Source of the DNA: Planococcus sp. 107-1
GTDB lineage: Bacteria; Bacillota; Bacilli; Bacillales_A; Planococcaceae
Length of the DNA: 64,000 bases
Direction: 5' to 3'
Assembly: GCF_021513255.1 (NCBI RefSeq)
Contig: NZ_CP090977.1
Location: forward strand, 1,240,001-1,304,000
Within the stretch, counting starts at the first letter, position 1; the number at the start of each line of letters is the position of its first letter. Shown here one piece after another: positions 8,261 through 17,016 of the stretch. The position numbers and the translations under genes are program-made. The notes beneath the pieces were generated by a model that saw nothing but the letters and a program-made list of their open reading frames with translations, did not search any database and was not told where the DNA came from.

Positions 8261-9853
8261 TTATGAGATGGCAACCGGTCCGCCAAGTTGGCTGATGGCT
8301 GGATCTACTGTACCGAACTTTTTGAAGTTGTCTTGGAATTTAGATGAAAGTTCTTTAGCTTTTTGATCGTATGCGTCTTTATCTGTCCATGCATTGCGTG
8401 GATTCAAGACTTCAGTAGGCACGCCCGGAATTTCTTTTGGAATTTCCAAGCCAAAGATTGCTTCTTTTTCTGTATCGATATTGTGCAATTCGCCTTTCAT
8501 CGCAGCGCGCACCATTGTACGGGTATAAGAAAGTTTCATACGGCTTCCGACACCGTATTCGCCGCCAGTCCAGCCTGTGTTTACCAAGAAGACTTCCACA
8601 CCATGTTCGTCGATTTTCTCGCCCAGCATTTCTGCATACACAGTTGCGTGAAGCGGAAGGAACGGTGAACCGAAGCAAGTTGAGAAAGTGGCTTCAGGTG
8701 CTGTGATACCACGTTCTGTGCCCGCAAGTTTAGATGTATAGCCGCTTAAGAAGTGGTACATCGCTTGTTCTTTTGACAGTTTGCTGATTGGAGGCAAGAC
8801 GCCAAATGCATCAGCCGTCAAGAACACGATAGTTTTAGGGTGTCCGCCTACAGACGGGTCTACAATATTATCGATTGCTTGAATCGGATAAGCTGCTCGT
8901 GTATTCTCAGTTAGGGAACCATTGTCATAATCAGGGATGCGCGTTTCCGGATCTACAACAACATTTTCAAGTACCGATCCGAAACGAATAGCGTCATAAA
9001 TCTGCGGTTCGTTTTCACGCGATAAATTGATGGTCTTCGCATAGCAGCCGCCTTCGATATTGAAAACGCCGTTATCCGACCAGCCGTGCTCGTCGTCGCC
9101 GATCAATTTGCGGTCGCCGTCTGCTGACAAGGTTGTTTTTCCTGTACCTGATAATCCGAAGAACAAGGTAACATCGCCGTCTTTGCCGACGTTCGCTGAA
9201 CAGTGCATTGGGAGAATCCCTTTTTCCGGCAAGATGTGGTTCATGATGGAGAAAATCGATTTCTTCATTTCGCCGGCGTATTCTGTTCCGCCGATCAAGA
9301 TGATTTTCTTTTCCATCGATACAATGATGAAGGTTTCAGAATCTGTGCCATCAATAGCCGGATCTGCATGGAAGGTAGGCGCATAAACAACCGTAAATTC
9401 TGCTTCATGCGCTGCCAGCTCTTCTTTTGTCGGACGAATGAATAATTGATGCGCAAACAGGTTATGCCATGCATATTCATTGATGGTTTGAATCGCCAGG
9501 CGTGACTCATGGTCAGCTCCAGCAAAGCCTTTAAATACATATAGAGCATCTTTTTGCTTCAAGTGATCGATCACTTTGGCATAAAGGTTCTCGAAAATTT
9601 CCGAAGAAATCGGGCGGTTGACATTGCCCCAATCTATTTTGTCTCTCGAAATTGCCTCATCAACGATGTATTTATCTTTTGGCGAGCGGCCTGTATATTT
9701 GCCGGTTTCGGCTGCTACAGCGCCTTCTCTAGTTAATACCGCTTCCCCACGGGATGTTGCAGCTTCCACTAATTGTGGAACAGATAATTGAACGTGCACG
9801 TTTTGGCCATTTAAAAGATCCTTTAGGTCGTTTTTGATATTCACTGGATTCAT
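8261..9853 (-). CDS. pckA: Phosphoenolpyruvate carboxykinase (ATP)
   Basis: A 530-residue enzyme converting oxaloacetate and ATP to PEP, CO2 and ADP, the first committed step of gluconeogenesis. Diagnostic blocks are present: YTGRSPKDK near residue 53, [13 protein letters not shown] (about 187-199), and the ATP-binding [14 protein letters not shown] (about 232-245), followed by the metal site DDEHGW. Length matches the 527-residue B. subtilis enzyme. AAGGAAGG lies before the ATG. The promoter region contains a match to the CcpN operator consensus, consistent with glucose repression of gluconeogenesis. It is monocistronic, with a terminator shared with the hydrolase gene. Confidence 0.97.
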   Translation of the reverse strand: MNPVNIKNDLKDLLNGQNVHVQLSVPQLVEAATSRGEAVLTREGAVAAETGKYTGRSPKDKYIVDEAISRDKIDWGNVNRPISSEIFENLYAKVIDHLKQKDALYVFKGFAGADHESRLAIQTINEYAWHNLFAHQLFIRPTKEELAAHEAEFTVVYAPTFHADPAIDGTDSETFIIVSMEKKIILIGGTEYAGEMKKSIFSIMNHILPEKGILPMHCSANVGKDGDVTLFFGLSGTGKTTLSADGDRKLIGDDEHGWSDNGVFNIEGGCYAKTINLSRENEPQIYDAIRFGSVLENVVVDPETRIPDYDNGSLTENTRAAYPIQAIDNIVDPSVGGHPKTIVFLTADAFGVLPPISKLSKEQAMYHFLSGYTSKLAGTERGITAPEATFSTCFGSPFLPLHATVYAEMLGEKIDEHGVEVFLVNTGWTGGEYGVGSRMKLSYTRTMVRAAMKGELHNIDTEKEAIFGLEIPKEIPGVPTEVLNPRNAWTDKDAYDQKAKELSSKFQDNFKKFGTVDPAISQLGGPVAIS

Positions 9854-9910
9854 TTATATGTACCTTCCTTTTCGGTTATTCCCATTGCGAATGGGGAGGA
9901 TGTATATTCG

Positions 9911-9955
9911 AAGATTAGTATAACACATTGTGTTAAATAGTCTATACTAATAACA
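9911..9955 (-). promoter_or_regulatory. pckA promoter with palindromic CcpN-like operator
   Basis: On the minus strand there is TAGACT, a 16-base spacer and TATACT. The motif TGTGTTATACT (plus 9917-9927) fits the CcpN consensus TRTGHYATAYW at every position. It is part of a perfect palindrome TAACACA-T-TGTGTTA (9921-9935). This is nested inside a 9-base inverted repeat ATTAGTATA / TATACTAAT (9914-9922 and 9943-9951). CcpN represses pckA in B. subtilis, which supports the assignment. Confidence 0.65.
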
Positions 9956-10091
9956 AAGGGAATCGAAAAAAACGTAAATAATGTGCTTTTTAAAGGCCAA
10001 TAAAACCATTATATCTTTTATTGAAAGAGTTGGTCATTAAAAACGTTGACATCGCTAAGCACATTCCGTATGATGAAAAATTGAACGGATA

Positions 10092-10205
10092 CTCTTATTC
10101 CGAGCTGGTGGAGGGGGCAGGCCCTATGAAACCCGGCAACCTGCTGCGAATATGCAGAGAAGGTGCCAAACCTGAAGCAAGGCACAAGGCCTTGGACGAT
10201 AAGAG
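10092..10205 (+). ncRNA. SAM-I (S-box) riboswitch aptamer
   Basis: The S-box core is clear. The 5' strand CTCTTAT of P1 pairs with ATAAGAG at the 3' end. Between them lie GGTGGAGGG, GGCCCTATGAAACCCGGCAA, AAGGTGCCAAA and GCAAG in order. It controls metK: SAM binding favours the terminator at 10228-10264. Any open frame through this stretch is incidental. Confidence 0.95.
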
Positions 10206-10227
10206 TGAAAGGTGCTACTGATGATTT

Positions 10228-10264
10228 CTCCTTTCCTCATGTATATGATGGAAGGGATTTTTTT
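10228..10264 (+). terminator. Riboswitch terminator hairpin upstream of metK
   Basis: CTCCTTTCCTCAT / ATGATGGAAGGGA hairpin with one bulge and a GTAT loop, then seven T. It directly follows the S-box aptamer. Confidence 0.75.
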
Positions 10265-10405
10265 ATGAAATTTTGCCCTTAATCCTCGTGTACAAGAGCC
10301 ACAACGGCTTAAAGTTCAATCCCTTTTGGGAACGGACTTGACATGGGAAACGAGTACCGTATCAATTTCGAGAGCAATCTCGCAGGATCTAAGGAGGAAC
10401 ACATT

Positions 10406-11602
10406 TTGACAAACCGTCGATTATTCACGTCAGAATCAGTAACAGAAGGACATCCGGATAAAATTTGCGATCAGATTTCAGACGCAATTTTGGATGCGAT
10501 TTTAGCAGAAGACCCAAATGCACGCGTTGCATGCGAAACAACCGTAACTACAGGACTAGTTTTAGTAGCCGGTGAAATCACGACTTCTACGTATGTGGAT
10601 ATTCCGAAAGTAGTTCGTGAAACTGTTCGCGAAATTGGCTATACCCGTGCAAAATACGGTTTCGATTCTGAAACAAGTGCCGTTTTGACAGCGATTGATG
10701 AACAATCACCGGATATTGCTGCCGGAGTCAACGTAGCGCTTGAATCGCGTGAAGGCCAAATGACAGATAAAGAACTAGATGATATCGGAGCAGGAGACCA
10801 AGGTCTGATGTTTGGATATGCAACTAACGAAACAGAAGAATTCATGCCACTTCCGATTGCCTTAGCGCATAAATTGGCGCGCCGCCTTGCAGAAGTGCGG
10901 AAAGAAGAAATTCTTCCATACTTGCGCCCGGATGGCAAAACGCAAGTGACAATCGAATACGATGAAAACAATAAACCATTGCGTGTGGACACAATCGTTA
11001 TTTCGACTCAGCATCATCCAGAAGTGACGCTTGAGCAAATCCAGCGCAATATTAAAGAATATGTCATCAACGAAGTGGTTCCTGCACACTTGATCGATGC
11101 AGAAACAAAATACTTCATCAATCCAACTGGCCGCTTTGTAATCGGTGGGCCACAAGGGGATGCGGGCCTTACTGGACGCAAAATCATCGTAGATACTTAC
11201 GGTGGATATGCGCGCCACGGCGGCGGTGCTTTCTCAGGGAAAGACGCAACAAAAGTGGACCGTTCTGCAGCTTATGCAGCTCGCTACGTAGCGAAAAACA
11301 TCGTCGCAGCGGGCCTTGCTGAACGTTGCGAAGTACAGCTAGCTTACGCAATCGGCGTAGCTCACCCGGTATCAATTGCAGTCGATACGTTTGGAACAGG
11401 CACTGTAGAAGAAAACAAATTGATCGAGCTTGTACGCGGAAACTTTGATTTGCGTCCAGCAGGGATCATCAAAATGTTGGATCTTCGCCGTCCAATCTAC
11501 AAACAAACGGCAGCATATGGCCATTTCGGCCGCACGGATATTGATCTTCCGTGGGAGCGCACGGACAAAGCAGCAGCTTTGAAAGAGCAATCCGCTCAAT
11601 AG
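10406..11602 (+). CDS. metK: S-adenosylmethionine synthetase
   Basis: A 398-residue MetK that makes SAM from methionine and ATP in the cytosol. Signatures are [20 protein letters not shown] near the N-terminus, [12 protein letters not shown] near residue 118, and the phosphate-binding [15 protein letters not shown] near 270. The frame is open upstream to an ATG at 10343. I chose the TTG at 10406 because AAGGAGG lies eight bases before it and the resulting start ([10 protein letters not shown]) matches the family. An S-box riboswitch and terminator precede it, giving feedback by SAM. A strong terminator follows, so it is monocistronic. Confidence 0.96.
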   Translation: MTNRRLFTSESVTEGHPDKICDQISDAILDAILAEDPNARVACETTVTTGLVLVAGEITTSTYVDIPKVVRETVREIGYTRAKYGFDSETSAVLTAIDEQSPDIAAGVNVALESREGQMTDKELDDIGAGDQGLMFGYATNETEEFMPLPIALAHKLARRLAEVRKEEILPYLRPDGKTQVTIEYDENNKPLRVDTIVISTQHHPEVTLEQIQRNIKEYVINEVVPAHLIDAETKYFINPTGRFVIGGPQGDAGLTGRKIIVDTYGGYARHGGGAFSGKDATKVDRSAAYAARYVAKNIVAAGLAERCEVQLAYAIGVAHPVSIAVDTFGTGTVEENKLIELVRGNFDLRPAGIIKMLDLRRPIYKQTAAYGHFGRTDIDLPWERTDKAAALKEQSAQ

Positions 11603-11611
11603 AAACACATA

Positions 11612-11648
11612 AAAAGACGGCTGAGCAAATTTGCTCAGCCGTCTTTAT
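11612..11648. terminator. Bidirectional terminator between metK and ytoA
   Basis: Long perfect inverted repeat AAAGACGGCTGAGCAAA / TTTGCTCAGCCGTCTTT serving two convergent genes. Confidence 0.92.
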
Positions 11649-12158
11649 TTATTGAAGCGATTTGTAGTATGCGCCTTTTTCAGCGTATTCCCGGACAATG
11701 CGCTGCATGTCTTCGATGTCTTCTTTGCGCAGCTCGCGCACCACTTTTGCGGGCCGTCCAAATGCCAGCATGCCAGGAGGGATGACTTTGCCTTGCGGAA
11801 CGAGACTGCCGGCTCCGATGAATGCTCCTTCTCCGACTTCGGCCCCATCTAAGATGATGGAGCCCATTCCGATTAACGCACCTTTGCGAATTTTGCAGCT
11901 ATGCAAGGTCACTTGATGGCCGATCGTGACTTCGTCTTCCAAAATCAGCGGGTTCCCTGGGCTTTGATGAAGCATGCATAGGTCTTGGATATTGGTTTTC
12001 TTGCCGATAATGGTAGGTGCGACATCGCCGCGGATGACGCTGTTGAACCAGACCGAAGAATCTTCACCGATAACGACATCGCCGGTAATCGTAGTATGGT
12101 CAGCGATAAAAGCTGAGGGGTGAATGGATGGATGTTTGTCTTTGAATGGGTAAATCAT
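11649..12158 (-). CDS. ytoA: Gamma-carbonic anhydrase family protein YtoA
   Basis: A 169-residue left-handed beta-helix protein built from hexapeptide repeats, matching B. subtilis YtoA and E. coli YrdA. Conserved metal-site histidines appear in MLHQSPGNPL, VTIGHQVTLHSC, and the RGDVAPTIIG segment that normally carries the catalytic Arg/Asp. Such proteins form trimers with zinc between subunits. Carbonic anhydrase activity is known for some family members and is only inferred here. The ATG at 12158 follows GGAGGT and gives the usual MIYPFKDKHP start; longer open sequence upstream overlaps the divergent hydrolase gene and is not used. Confidence 0.9.
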   Translation of the reverse strand: MIYPFKDKHPSIHPSAFIADHTTITGDVVIGEDSSVWFNSVIRGDVAPTIIGKKTNIQDLCMLHQSPGNPLILEDEVTIGHQVTLHSCKIRKGALIGMGSIILDGAEVGEGAFIGAGSLVPQGKVIPPGMLAFGRPAKVVRELRKEDIEDMQRIVREYAEKGAYYKSLQ

Positions 12159-12261
12159 GGAAAACCTCCAGTAAAAAAGATAAGATAATACTAATCCTAT
12201 CAAAATAAGCGTAAAGGTCAAATGGCGTTGCAGCCTGCGCAAGAGAAAGAGGTGGCTTGAA

Positions 12262-13065
12262 ATGTGGAAATGGGAATCCATCGGACCGGCAAAAGCTGTA
12301 GTCGTCCTCATTCATAGTGCATATGAACATCATCTGCGATATGCTTGGCAAATCGATCATTGGCGTGGCGCGAATTTCCATGTCATCATGGGAGATTTGC
12401 CTGGGCATGGCGAAAATGCGGAAAAAGATACGGCGCATCGGGAACCGTTTGAAGACTACGAGAAATCCATAAAGACAGCGGTTAAAGTCGCGATGGAAAA
12501 CGAATTGCCGGTATTTATCGTGGCTCACGGCTTAGGGGCGACTCTTGCGATGAGTGTGCTTTCCAAAAATAGAATGGATATCGCCGGAGTTGTTTTCACT
12601 TCGCCTTGGCTGCAATTGATCAAGACACCTTCTAAATTTTCGAATGCTTTGACCGGCTTTCATAAAGTGACTTCCCGAGTAAAGATCAATCACCATATTT
12701 CCATCGAAGAATTGACCAAGAACCAAGAAGTGATCGAGCAGGAAAAAGAGGATCCTTTCTACCGAACTGAAATTTCGGTAGGCTGGTATCATGAGCTTCA
12801 ATCCTATTTAAAGCTGCTTGCCCAAAGCAAAGGGGTATTTCCGGACATTCCGGTATTTATCCATACAGGAGAACGGGATATGATCACGGATAAAGAAATA
12901 GCGAAACGCTGGCTCAAACAGCAAAACCTTAAGGAATTCAGCTACAAAGAATGGACAAATGCTTACCATGATTTATTCCAGGAGCCTGAACGCGAAGACA
13001 TTTTTATTTCTTCGCACCTATTCATCAAAAATGTTTTGCGTTCTTTAGGATACATGGTGCAATAA
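12262..13065 (+). CDS. YtpA-like alpha/beta hydrolase lacking the nucleophilic serine
   Basis: A 267-residue protein closely resembling B. subtilis YtpA, a lysophospholipase linked to bacilysocin synthesis. Shared blocks include HHLRYAWQIDHWR, VIMGDLPGHGE, VVFTSPWLQL, and YHDLFQEPEREDIF. The fold's acid (D206, GERDM) and histidine (H236, NAYHDLF) are kept. The nucleophile elbow reads VAHGLGAT, with glycine at position 90 where active members have serine (GHSMGG). Base 12530 region reads CAC GGC; AGC would restore serine with one change. The protein may be inactive, work differently, or carry a sequence error. Divergent from ytoA, as in B. subtilis order. AAGAGGTG precedes the ATG loosely. Confidence 0.85.
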   Translation: MWKWESIGPAKAVVVLIHSAYEHHLRYAWQIDHWRGANFHVIMGDLPGHGENAEKDTAHREPFEDYEKSIKTAVKVAMENELPVFIVAHGLGATLAMSVLSKNRMDIAGVVFTSPWLQLIKTPSKFSNALTGFHKVTSRVKINHHISIEELTKNQEVIEQEKEDPFYRTEISVGWYHELQSYLKLLAQSKGVFPDIPVFIHTGERDMITDKEIAKRWLKQQNLKEFSYKEWTNAYHDLFQEPEREDIFISSHLFIKNVLRSLGYMVQ

Positions 13066-13087
13066 GTTTTGTGAGAGAAGGGATGAC

Positions 13088-14101
13088 ATGGCTTTAGCCT
13101 TTAGTATATTAGATCAATCGCCGATTTCAGAAGGCCGTACACCCCAGGAAGCGCTGAAAGCAACAGCGAAGCTCGCACAAATGGCAGAGAAATGGGGCTA
13201 TACGCGATTTTGGGTTTCCGAACACCATGATGCTACGACGCTCGCAGGTTCTTCACCGGAAATATTGATATCCCATTTGGGGGCAATGACAAATACAATT
13301 CGGCTTGGCTCAGGAGGGGTCATGCTGCCGCATTACTCTTCTTTTAAAGTGGCTGAGAACTTTAAGCTCCTTGAAACTTTATATCCGGGACGGATTGACG
13401 TCGGTGTTAGGCGGGCGCCGGGCGGAATGCCGCGGGCGAGCTATGCGCTGAATGAAGGACGGAAACGGGATGTAGACCGTTTTCCTGCTCAAATAGACGA
13501 ATTGCGCATGTATTTGGAAGATCGGATTCCGGAAGACCATGCCTACTACGGCATGAAAGCGACGCCGGTAACAGATTCAGCACCGCCGGTTTGGGTGCTG
13601 GGTTCGAGCCAGAGTTCTGCGCAATTGGCTGCTGAAAAAGGCTTGCCTTATATGTTCGCGCAGTTTATCAATGGAGAAGGCGGCCAAAGTTTTGCCAAAA
13701 CTTACCGCGACCGTTTCGAATCAATGGATGGATCAAAACCGTATCAAGGCGTAGCGATTTTCGTTGTATGCCAAGAAACGGAAGAGAAAGCGGAATGGGT
13801 GGCGTCTTCGATGGACTTATCACTTGCCATGGGCGCACAAGGAATGCCATCAAACGGCACGCCGCCGCCTGAGCGCGCCTTCAATTATCCGTATTCTAAA
13901 TTCGAACGCCTGCTGGTGGAAGAAAACCGCAGACGGATGATTGTCGGGACACCTGAAAAAGTAGTCGGTGCTTTGGAAGAATTAGCAGAAGGCTATGGTG
14001 CGGATGAAGTTATGCTTGTGACCATCACGTATGATTTCGCCGACAAATTGGCTTCTTACCGATTAGTGGCAGAAGAAATGCAGAAACGGCAAAGCAATTA
14101 G
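13088..14101 (+). CDS. LLM-class flavin-dependent oxidoreductase (luciferase-like, MsnO8 group)
   Basis: A 337-residue luciferase-like TIM-barrel protein using reduced flavin and oxygen. Visible features are the N-terminal FSILDQSPISEG, the SEHHDATTLAGSSPE segment near residue 42 that matches the bacterial luciferase-like SEHH motif, LGSGGVMLPHYSSFKVAENF, and the P/GRIDVGVRRAPGG loop. The start ATG follows GAGAAGGGATGAC. It lies 22 bases after the YtpA-like gene, so the two are probably co-transcribed. The substrate is unknown; many members are annotated only as oxidoreductases. A terminator-like hairpin follows. Confidence 0.85.
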   Translation: MALAFSILDQSPISEGRTPQEALKATAKLAQMAEKWGYTRFWVSEHHDATTLAGSSPEILISHLGAMTNTIRLGSGGVMLPHYSSFKVAENFKLLETLYPGRIDVGVRRAPGGMPRASYALNEGRKRDVDRFPAQIDELRMYLEDRIPEDHAYYGMKATPVTDSAPPVWVLGSSQSSAQLAAEKGLPYMFAQFINGEGGQSFAKTYRDRFESMDGSKPYQGVAIFVVCQETEEKAEWVASSMDLSLAMGAQGMPSNGTPPPERAFNYPYSKFERLLVEENRRRMIVGTPEKVVGALEELAEGYGADEVMLVTITYDFADKLASYRLVAEEMQKRQSN

Positions 14102-14145
14102 ATGATTTAATTTTGAAAAATTGAATCGGTTCTTAAGTCGAATAA

Positions 14146-14186
14146 ACGTCCGTAAAATGTTCTCAACATTTGCGGATGTTTTTTTA
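14146..14186 (+). terminator. Terminator after the flavin oxidoreductase gene
   Basis: Imperfect repeat ACGTCCGTAAAATGTT / AACATTTGCGGATGT with a CTC loop and eight T. Confidence 0.75.
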
Positions 14187-14231
14187 TTGCACGGGAATAT
14201 AAAAAAAGGCTTGCAATTAGGACAAAATAAA

Positions 14232-14260
14232 TATAATCTATAAAACGTAATGATTACAAT
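14232..14260 (+). promoter_or_regulatory. Distal Zur-type operator and -10 element upstream of the zinT-like gene
   Basis: The box AACGTAATGATTACAAT (about 14244-14260) differs from the Zur core CGTAATNATTACG only at the last core base. A TATAAT at 14232-14237, with TTGCAA 15 bases upstream of it, could be the promoter blocked by Zur. The interval 14187-14489 holds no convincing gene. Confidence 0.65.
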
Positions 14261-14398
14261 TTATAAAATGCAATCAAAAGGAGCGGAAGGGAATATAGTG
14301 GATTGCAACTACTGGTACATTATATCTGGCTGAACTGAAATTTTTAATTGAGCCAAAAATTTTGATACATAGTAAAAGAAAAAATTTTGCAGTTTTTT

Positions 14399-14418
14399 AA
14401 AACGTAATGATTACGAAT
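14399..14418 (+). promoter_or_regulatory. Proximal Zur box of the zinT-like gene
   Basis: AAAACGTAATGATTACGAAT contains a perfect CGTAATGATTACG palindrome, the Bacillus Zur core. It lies about 75 bases before the zinT-like start and about 155 bases after the first box. Confidence 0.75.
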
Positions 14419-14489
14419 AAAAGAAGGACAATTGGATTTTGAAAGACTGTACATAAAGAAAAGACATTCAATTTCAGGAGGAATAGAAA

Positions 14490-15467
14490 ATGAAGAAAAT
14501 AGTAAAAGGACTCGGGTTATTCCTATTGGTTTTAGTATTAGCCGCATGCCAGTCAACTGATGAAACAAACACGGGCAGCGCCACTGAGCAGCAGGGTCAT
14601 TCAGAAAGCGAAAAAACGGATCAGGAAGTGCCTGAAGGCGTATTGATTGAAGGGTTGGCAGCACATTATCATACAGGAGATGAAATCGAGCTGACAGCAT
14701 TCTTAAAAGAAGAAGCTGAAGGCGGCCATTGGCACTGGTATAGCAGGGCTAGCAGCTCCGATGAATGGGAAATGGTTTCTGGACAGGAATCAGCCGATTT
14801 TACCGGAAAAGCAACGAATGAAATAGCAGAAATCAAAGCGGTCTTTTACGGCGAGGGCGAAGCGTCAGAAGTCCAGTCGGCACCTGCCGAAATTGCGATT
14901 GATGACCATCATGGCCATGATGAAGCCACAACTCAAATCTATGACGGTTATTTTGAAGACGAACAAGTAGCAGACCGGGAATTATCGGATTGGGAAGGGG
15001 ATTGGCAATCTGTTTACCCTTATCTCGTTTCAGGAGATTTAGATGAAGTTTTTGCCCACAAAGCTGAAACTGGCGATATGACAGCGGAAGAATACAAAGA
15101 ATACTATACGACTGGTTACATAACGGATGTCGACCGCGTTTTAATCAAGGACGGGAGTGTAACTTTTTTTGATGGGAAAGAGGAATATTCAGGAGAGTAT
15201 GCCTCAGACGGCTATGAAATTTTGACGTATGAAAAAGGAAATCGCGGGGTCCGTTTTATTTTCAAAAAGACGGGAGGCTCCGAACAAGCACCTGCGTTTA
15301 TCCAGTTTAGTGACCACAATATCTATCCGGTCAAATCTTCGCATTTCCATTTGTATTGGGGAGCGGACCGGAAAGAATTATTGGAGGAAGTTACGCACTG
15401 GCCAACGTATTATCCTTCAGACCTAGATGCAGAAGGGCTAGTACGTGATATGCTGGCGCATTATTAG
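14490..15467 (+). CDS. ZinT-domain zinc-binding lipoprotein
   Basis: A 325-residue lipoprotein with signal peptide and lipobox VLAAC (about residues 16-20). A linker is followed by a region with HYHTGDEIELTAFLKE and GHWHWYSR, then a His-rich DDHHGHDE, then a C-terminal ZinT domain from about residue 150 (IYDGYFEDEQVADRELSDWEG to the end). The ZinT metal histidines fit SSHFHLYWG. ZinT domains bind zinc and pass it to a ZnuA-type receptor; in AdcA they are fused to it, while here they are separate. Two Zur boxes upstream place it in the zinc-starvation response with znuA at 5 kb. AGGAGG precedes the ATG. A terminator follows. Confidence 0.88.
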   Translation: MKKIVKGLGLFLLVLVLAACQSTDETNTGSATEQQGHSESEKTDQEVPEGVLIEGLAAHYHTGDEIELTAFLKEEAEGGHWHWYSRASSSDEWEMVSGQESADFTGKATNEIAEIKAVFYGEGEASEVQSAPAEIAIDDHHGHDEATTQIYDGYFEDEQVADRELSDWEGDWQSVYPYLVSGDLDEVFAHKAETGDMTAEEYKEYYTTGYITDVDRVLIKDGSVTFFDGKEEYSGEYASDGYEILTYEKGNRGVRFIFKKTGGSEQAPAFIQFSDHNIYPVKSSHFHLYWGADRKELLEEVTHWPTYYPSDLDAEGLVRDMLAHY

Positions 15468-15481
15468 TAGAGAAGAGCAAA

Positions 15482-15514
15482 AGCACCCGGAGAATATTCT
15501 CCGGGTGCTTTTTT
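15482..15514 (+). terminator. Terminator after the zinT-like gene
   Basis: Perfect AGCACCCGGAGAA / TTCTCCGGGTGCT hairpin followed by six T. Confidence 0.9.
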
Positions 15515-15537
15515 CATTGTGTGAATCTGTTGATAGT

Positions 15538-16515
15538 TTAAGCTTCTTGCAGAACCTTGGTTCTTTCGCAAACAAGAATTTCCCGAAGAAACAAGCCTTT
15601 TTTCACCAAGCAGCGATCGGTGATCGAAAACCCGGCTTCATCGATCATGTAGTCGATCGGATCGATTGTCACAACAAGCAATTTTTCGGTGACAGGCAAT
15701 GCATCTTTGAGAATCCCTTGTTGTTCGGCCTCGGTAGCATTCGTATAAAGGTTGTAAGGCATGTCGATGATGGCCACATCGTATTGCTGCTTAATATCGG
15801 CAATGGCTCCCAACTCGACAGCACCCGATAAACCGAAATGTTTAATATTTTCAAGTGAACCTTCGACAACAATAGGGTTGATGTCGCGACCGACAATATC
15901 AATGCCCATCGACAACGCTTCGACGAGTACAGTACCAATGCCGCAGCAAGGATCGATCGCTTTCACTCCGATTGGATCAGGTACGGCAATATTGGCAAGT
16001 GCACGCGCCACTTTTGTACTGAGTGCTGTCGAGTATTCACGCGGTTTTTGCTGATGCTTGAACCAGACAGACTCACTTTGCAAATAATGGCCGAAATACC
16101 ACCGGCCGCCGAATAGGATCAACCCGAAAATGACGTCCGGATGATGGACATCCGCTTTTCCTTTGATGACAAATCCAATCTGCCGTTCGATGCTTCGTTT
16201 TTCCGTGTATTCGATTTGATCAGTCGATGAAAGGCCGTTCAGTTTCGGGAAAATGATTTTGAATGTAGAATTCTCCATATTTATAGATGCTGCTTGGTTG
16301 ATGACATCTTCTAGTTTTGTTCCTTCAAACAGCAATTCAATCCGCTCTTTGATGAATGGGCTTCTGCTAGGCTCGATGGCCCTCTTGCTTTTAAGGATTT
16401 TCTCTTCTGTATCTTCTCCAAAAAAAGAACGCATCTCTAACAGGCATAGGTCTTTTTCATCTTGGTGATAGGCATATGTATAAATAAACTCGCCTGTTGG
16501 GGTTAAGTGTTTCAA
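15538..16515 (-). CDS. TRM11-like RNA methyltransferase
   Basis: A 325-residue class I SAM-dependent methyltransferase of the UPF0020/TRM11 type, which usually methylates guanine N2 in RNA. The N-terminal half (about 1-165) is a THUMP-like region. The C-terminal half carries the SAM motif DPCCGIGTVLVEAL near residue 188, GRDINPIVVEGS, and IIDMPYNLYTN near 252. The catalytic tetrapeptide in this family is normally (D/N/S)PP(Y/F); here it is DMPY. The start is TTG at 16515 behind AAGGAC, since no in-frame ATG is placed well. The exact RNA target cannot be told from sequence. Confidence 0.8.
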   Translation of the reverse strand: MKHLTPTGEFIYTYAYHQDEKDLCLLEMRSFFGEDTEEKILKSKRAIEPSRSPFIKERIELLFEGTKLEDVINQAASINMENSTFKIIFPKLNGLSSTDQIEYTEKRSIERQIGFVIKGKADVHHPDVIFGLILFGGRWYFGHYLQSESVWFKHQQKPREYSTALSTKVARALANIAVPDPIGVKAIDPCCGIGTVLVEALSMGIDIVGRDINPIVVEGSLENIKHFGLSGAVELGAIADIKQQYDVAIIDMPYNLYTNATEAEQQGILKDALPVTEKLLVVTIDPIDYMIDEAGFSITDRCLVKKGLFLREILVCERTKVLQEA

Positions 16516-16667
16516 TCCATCCCGTCCTTCATTCTGATTATTAGGGTCTTATCAAACAGTATACCAATATCTGCGCTGCGGTGAGCTGCCGTTTCCATCT
16601 AATAAATGACGAGGGATGGAATATTCGGTTAAACTAAGATGTAATGATGGATAGCGGAGGTATGAGC

Positions 16668-16961
16668 ATGACTGAAATGCAACGAATTACACAGCAAGAG
16701 GTTCTTGAAATGCCGGCATTTGAAAATCATGAAGCGGCGTTTCGTTTTTTCGAAGAAAAGTATGGAGAAAAAATCGTATTGGAAGAATCTTCGGATACAG
16801 GCGGTCGAACTTGTTATTTCTACCGATTGATTATTGATGAATCTGCATACATAGAAGGAATAACGGAAATGAATTCGACAGGGAATATAGCTCTCGGGTT
16901 TTTGAATAGCTACCAGCCCATTCGGATTTGGGAAGACGGCCGTGTAGAAATTGATGGCTAA
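16668..16961 (+). CDS. Hypothetical 97-residue protein
   Basis: Not recognised. A small acidic soluble protein with TGGRTCYFYRLIID near its middle and WEDGRVEIDG at the end. No signal peptide or membrane helix is visible. I place the start at the ATG 16668, seven bases after GGAGG; two earlier in-frame ATGs lie upstream of or on the ribosome site. The next start lies 55 bases downstream, so it may be co-transcribed with the ASCH-domain gene. Confidence 0.6.
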   Translation: MTEMQRITQQEVLEMPAFENHEAAFRFFEEKYGEKIVLEESSDTGGRTCYFYRLIIDESAYIEGITEMNSTGNIALGFLNSYQPIRIWEDGRVEIDG

Positions 16962-17016
16962 TGAAATAGCAATTGCGCCAACTTTAGGTGCCTACAAAGA
17001 AGAAAAGAGGATGGAC

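Noticed and set aside
10021..10221. Open frame of 66 codons between pckA and metK
   Set aside because: It runs straight through the S-box riboswitch aptamer, starts without a ribosome site, and has no protein-like pattern.
14298..14333. Tiny GTG-started frame (11 codons) between the two Zur boxes
   Set aside because: Too short to judge, and the AAAAGGAG ribosome site is too far from the GTG. No sign of leader function.
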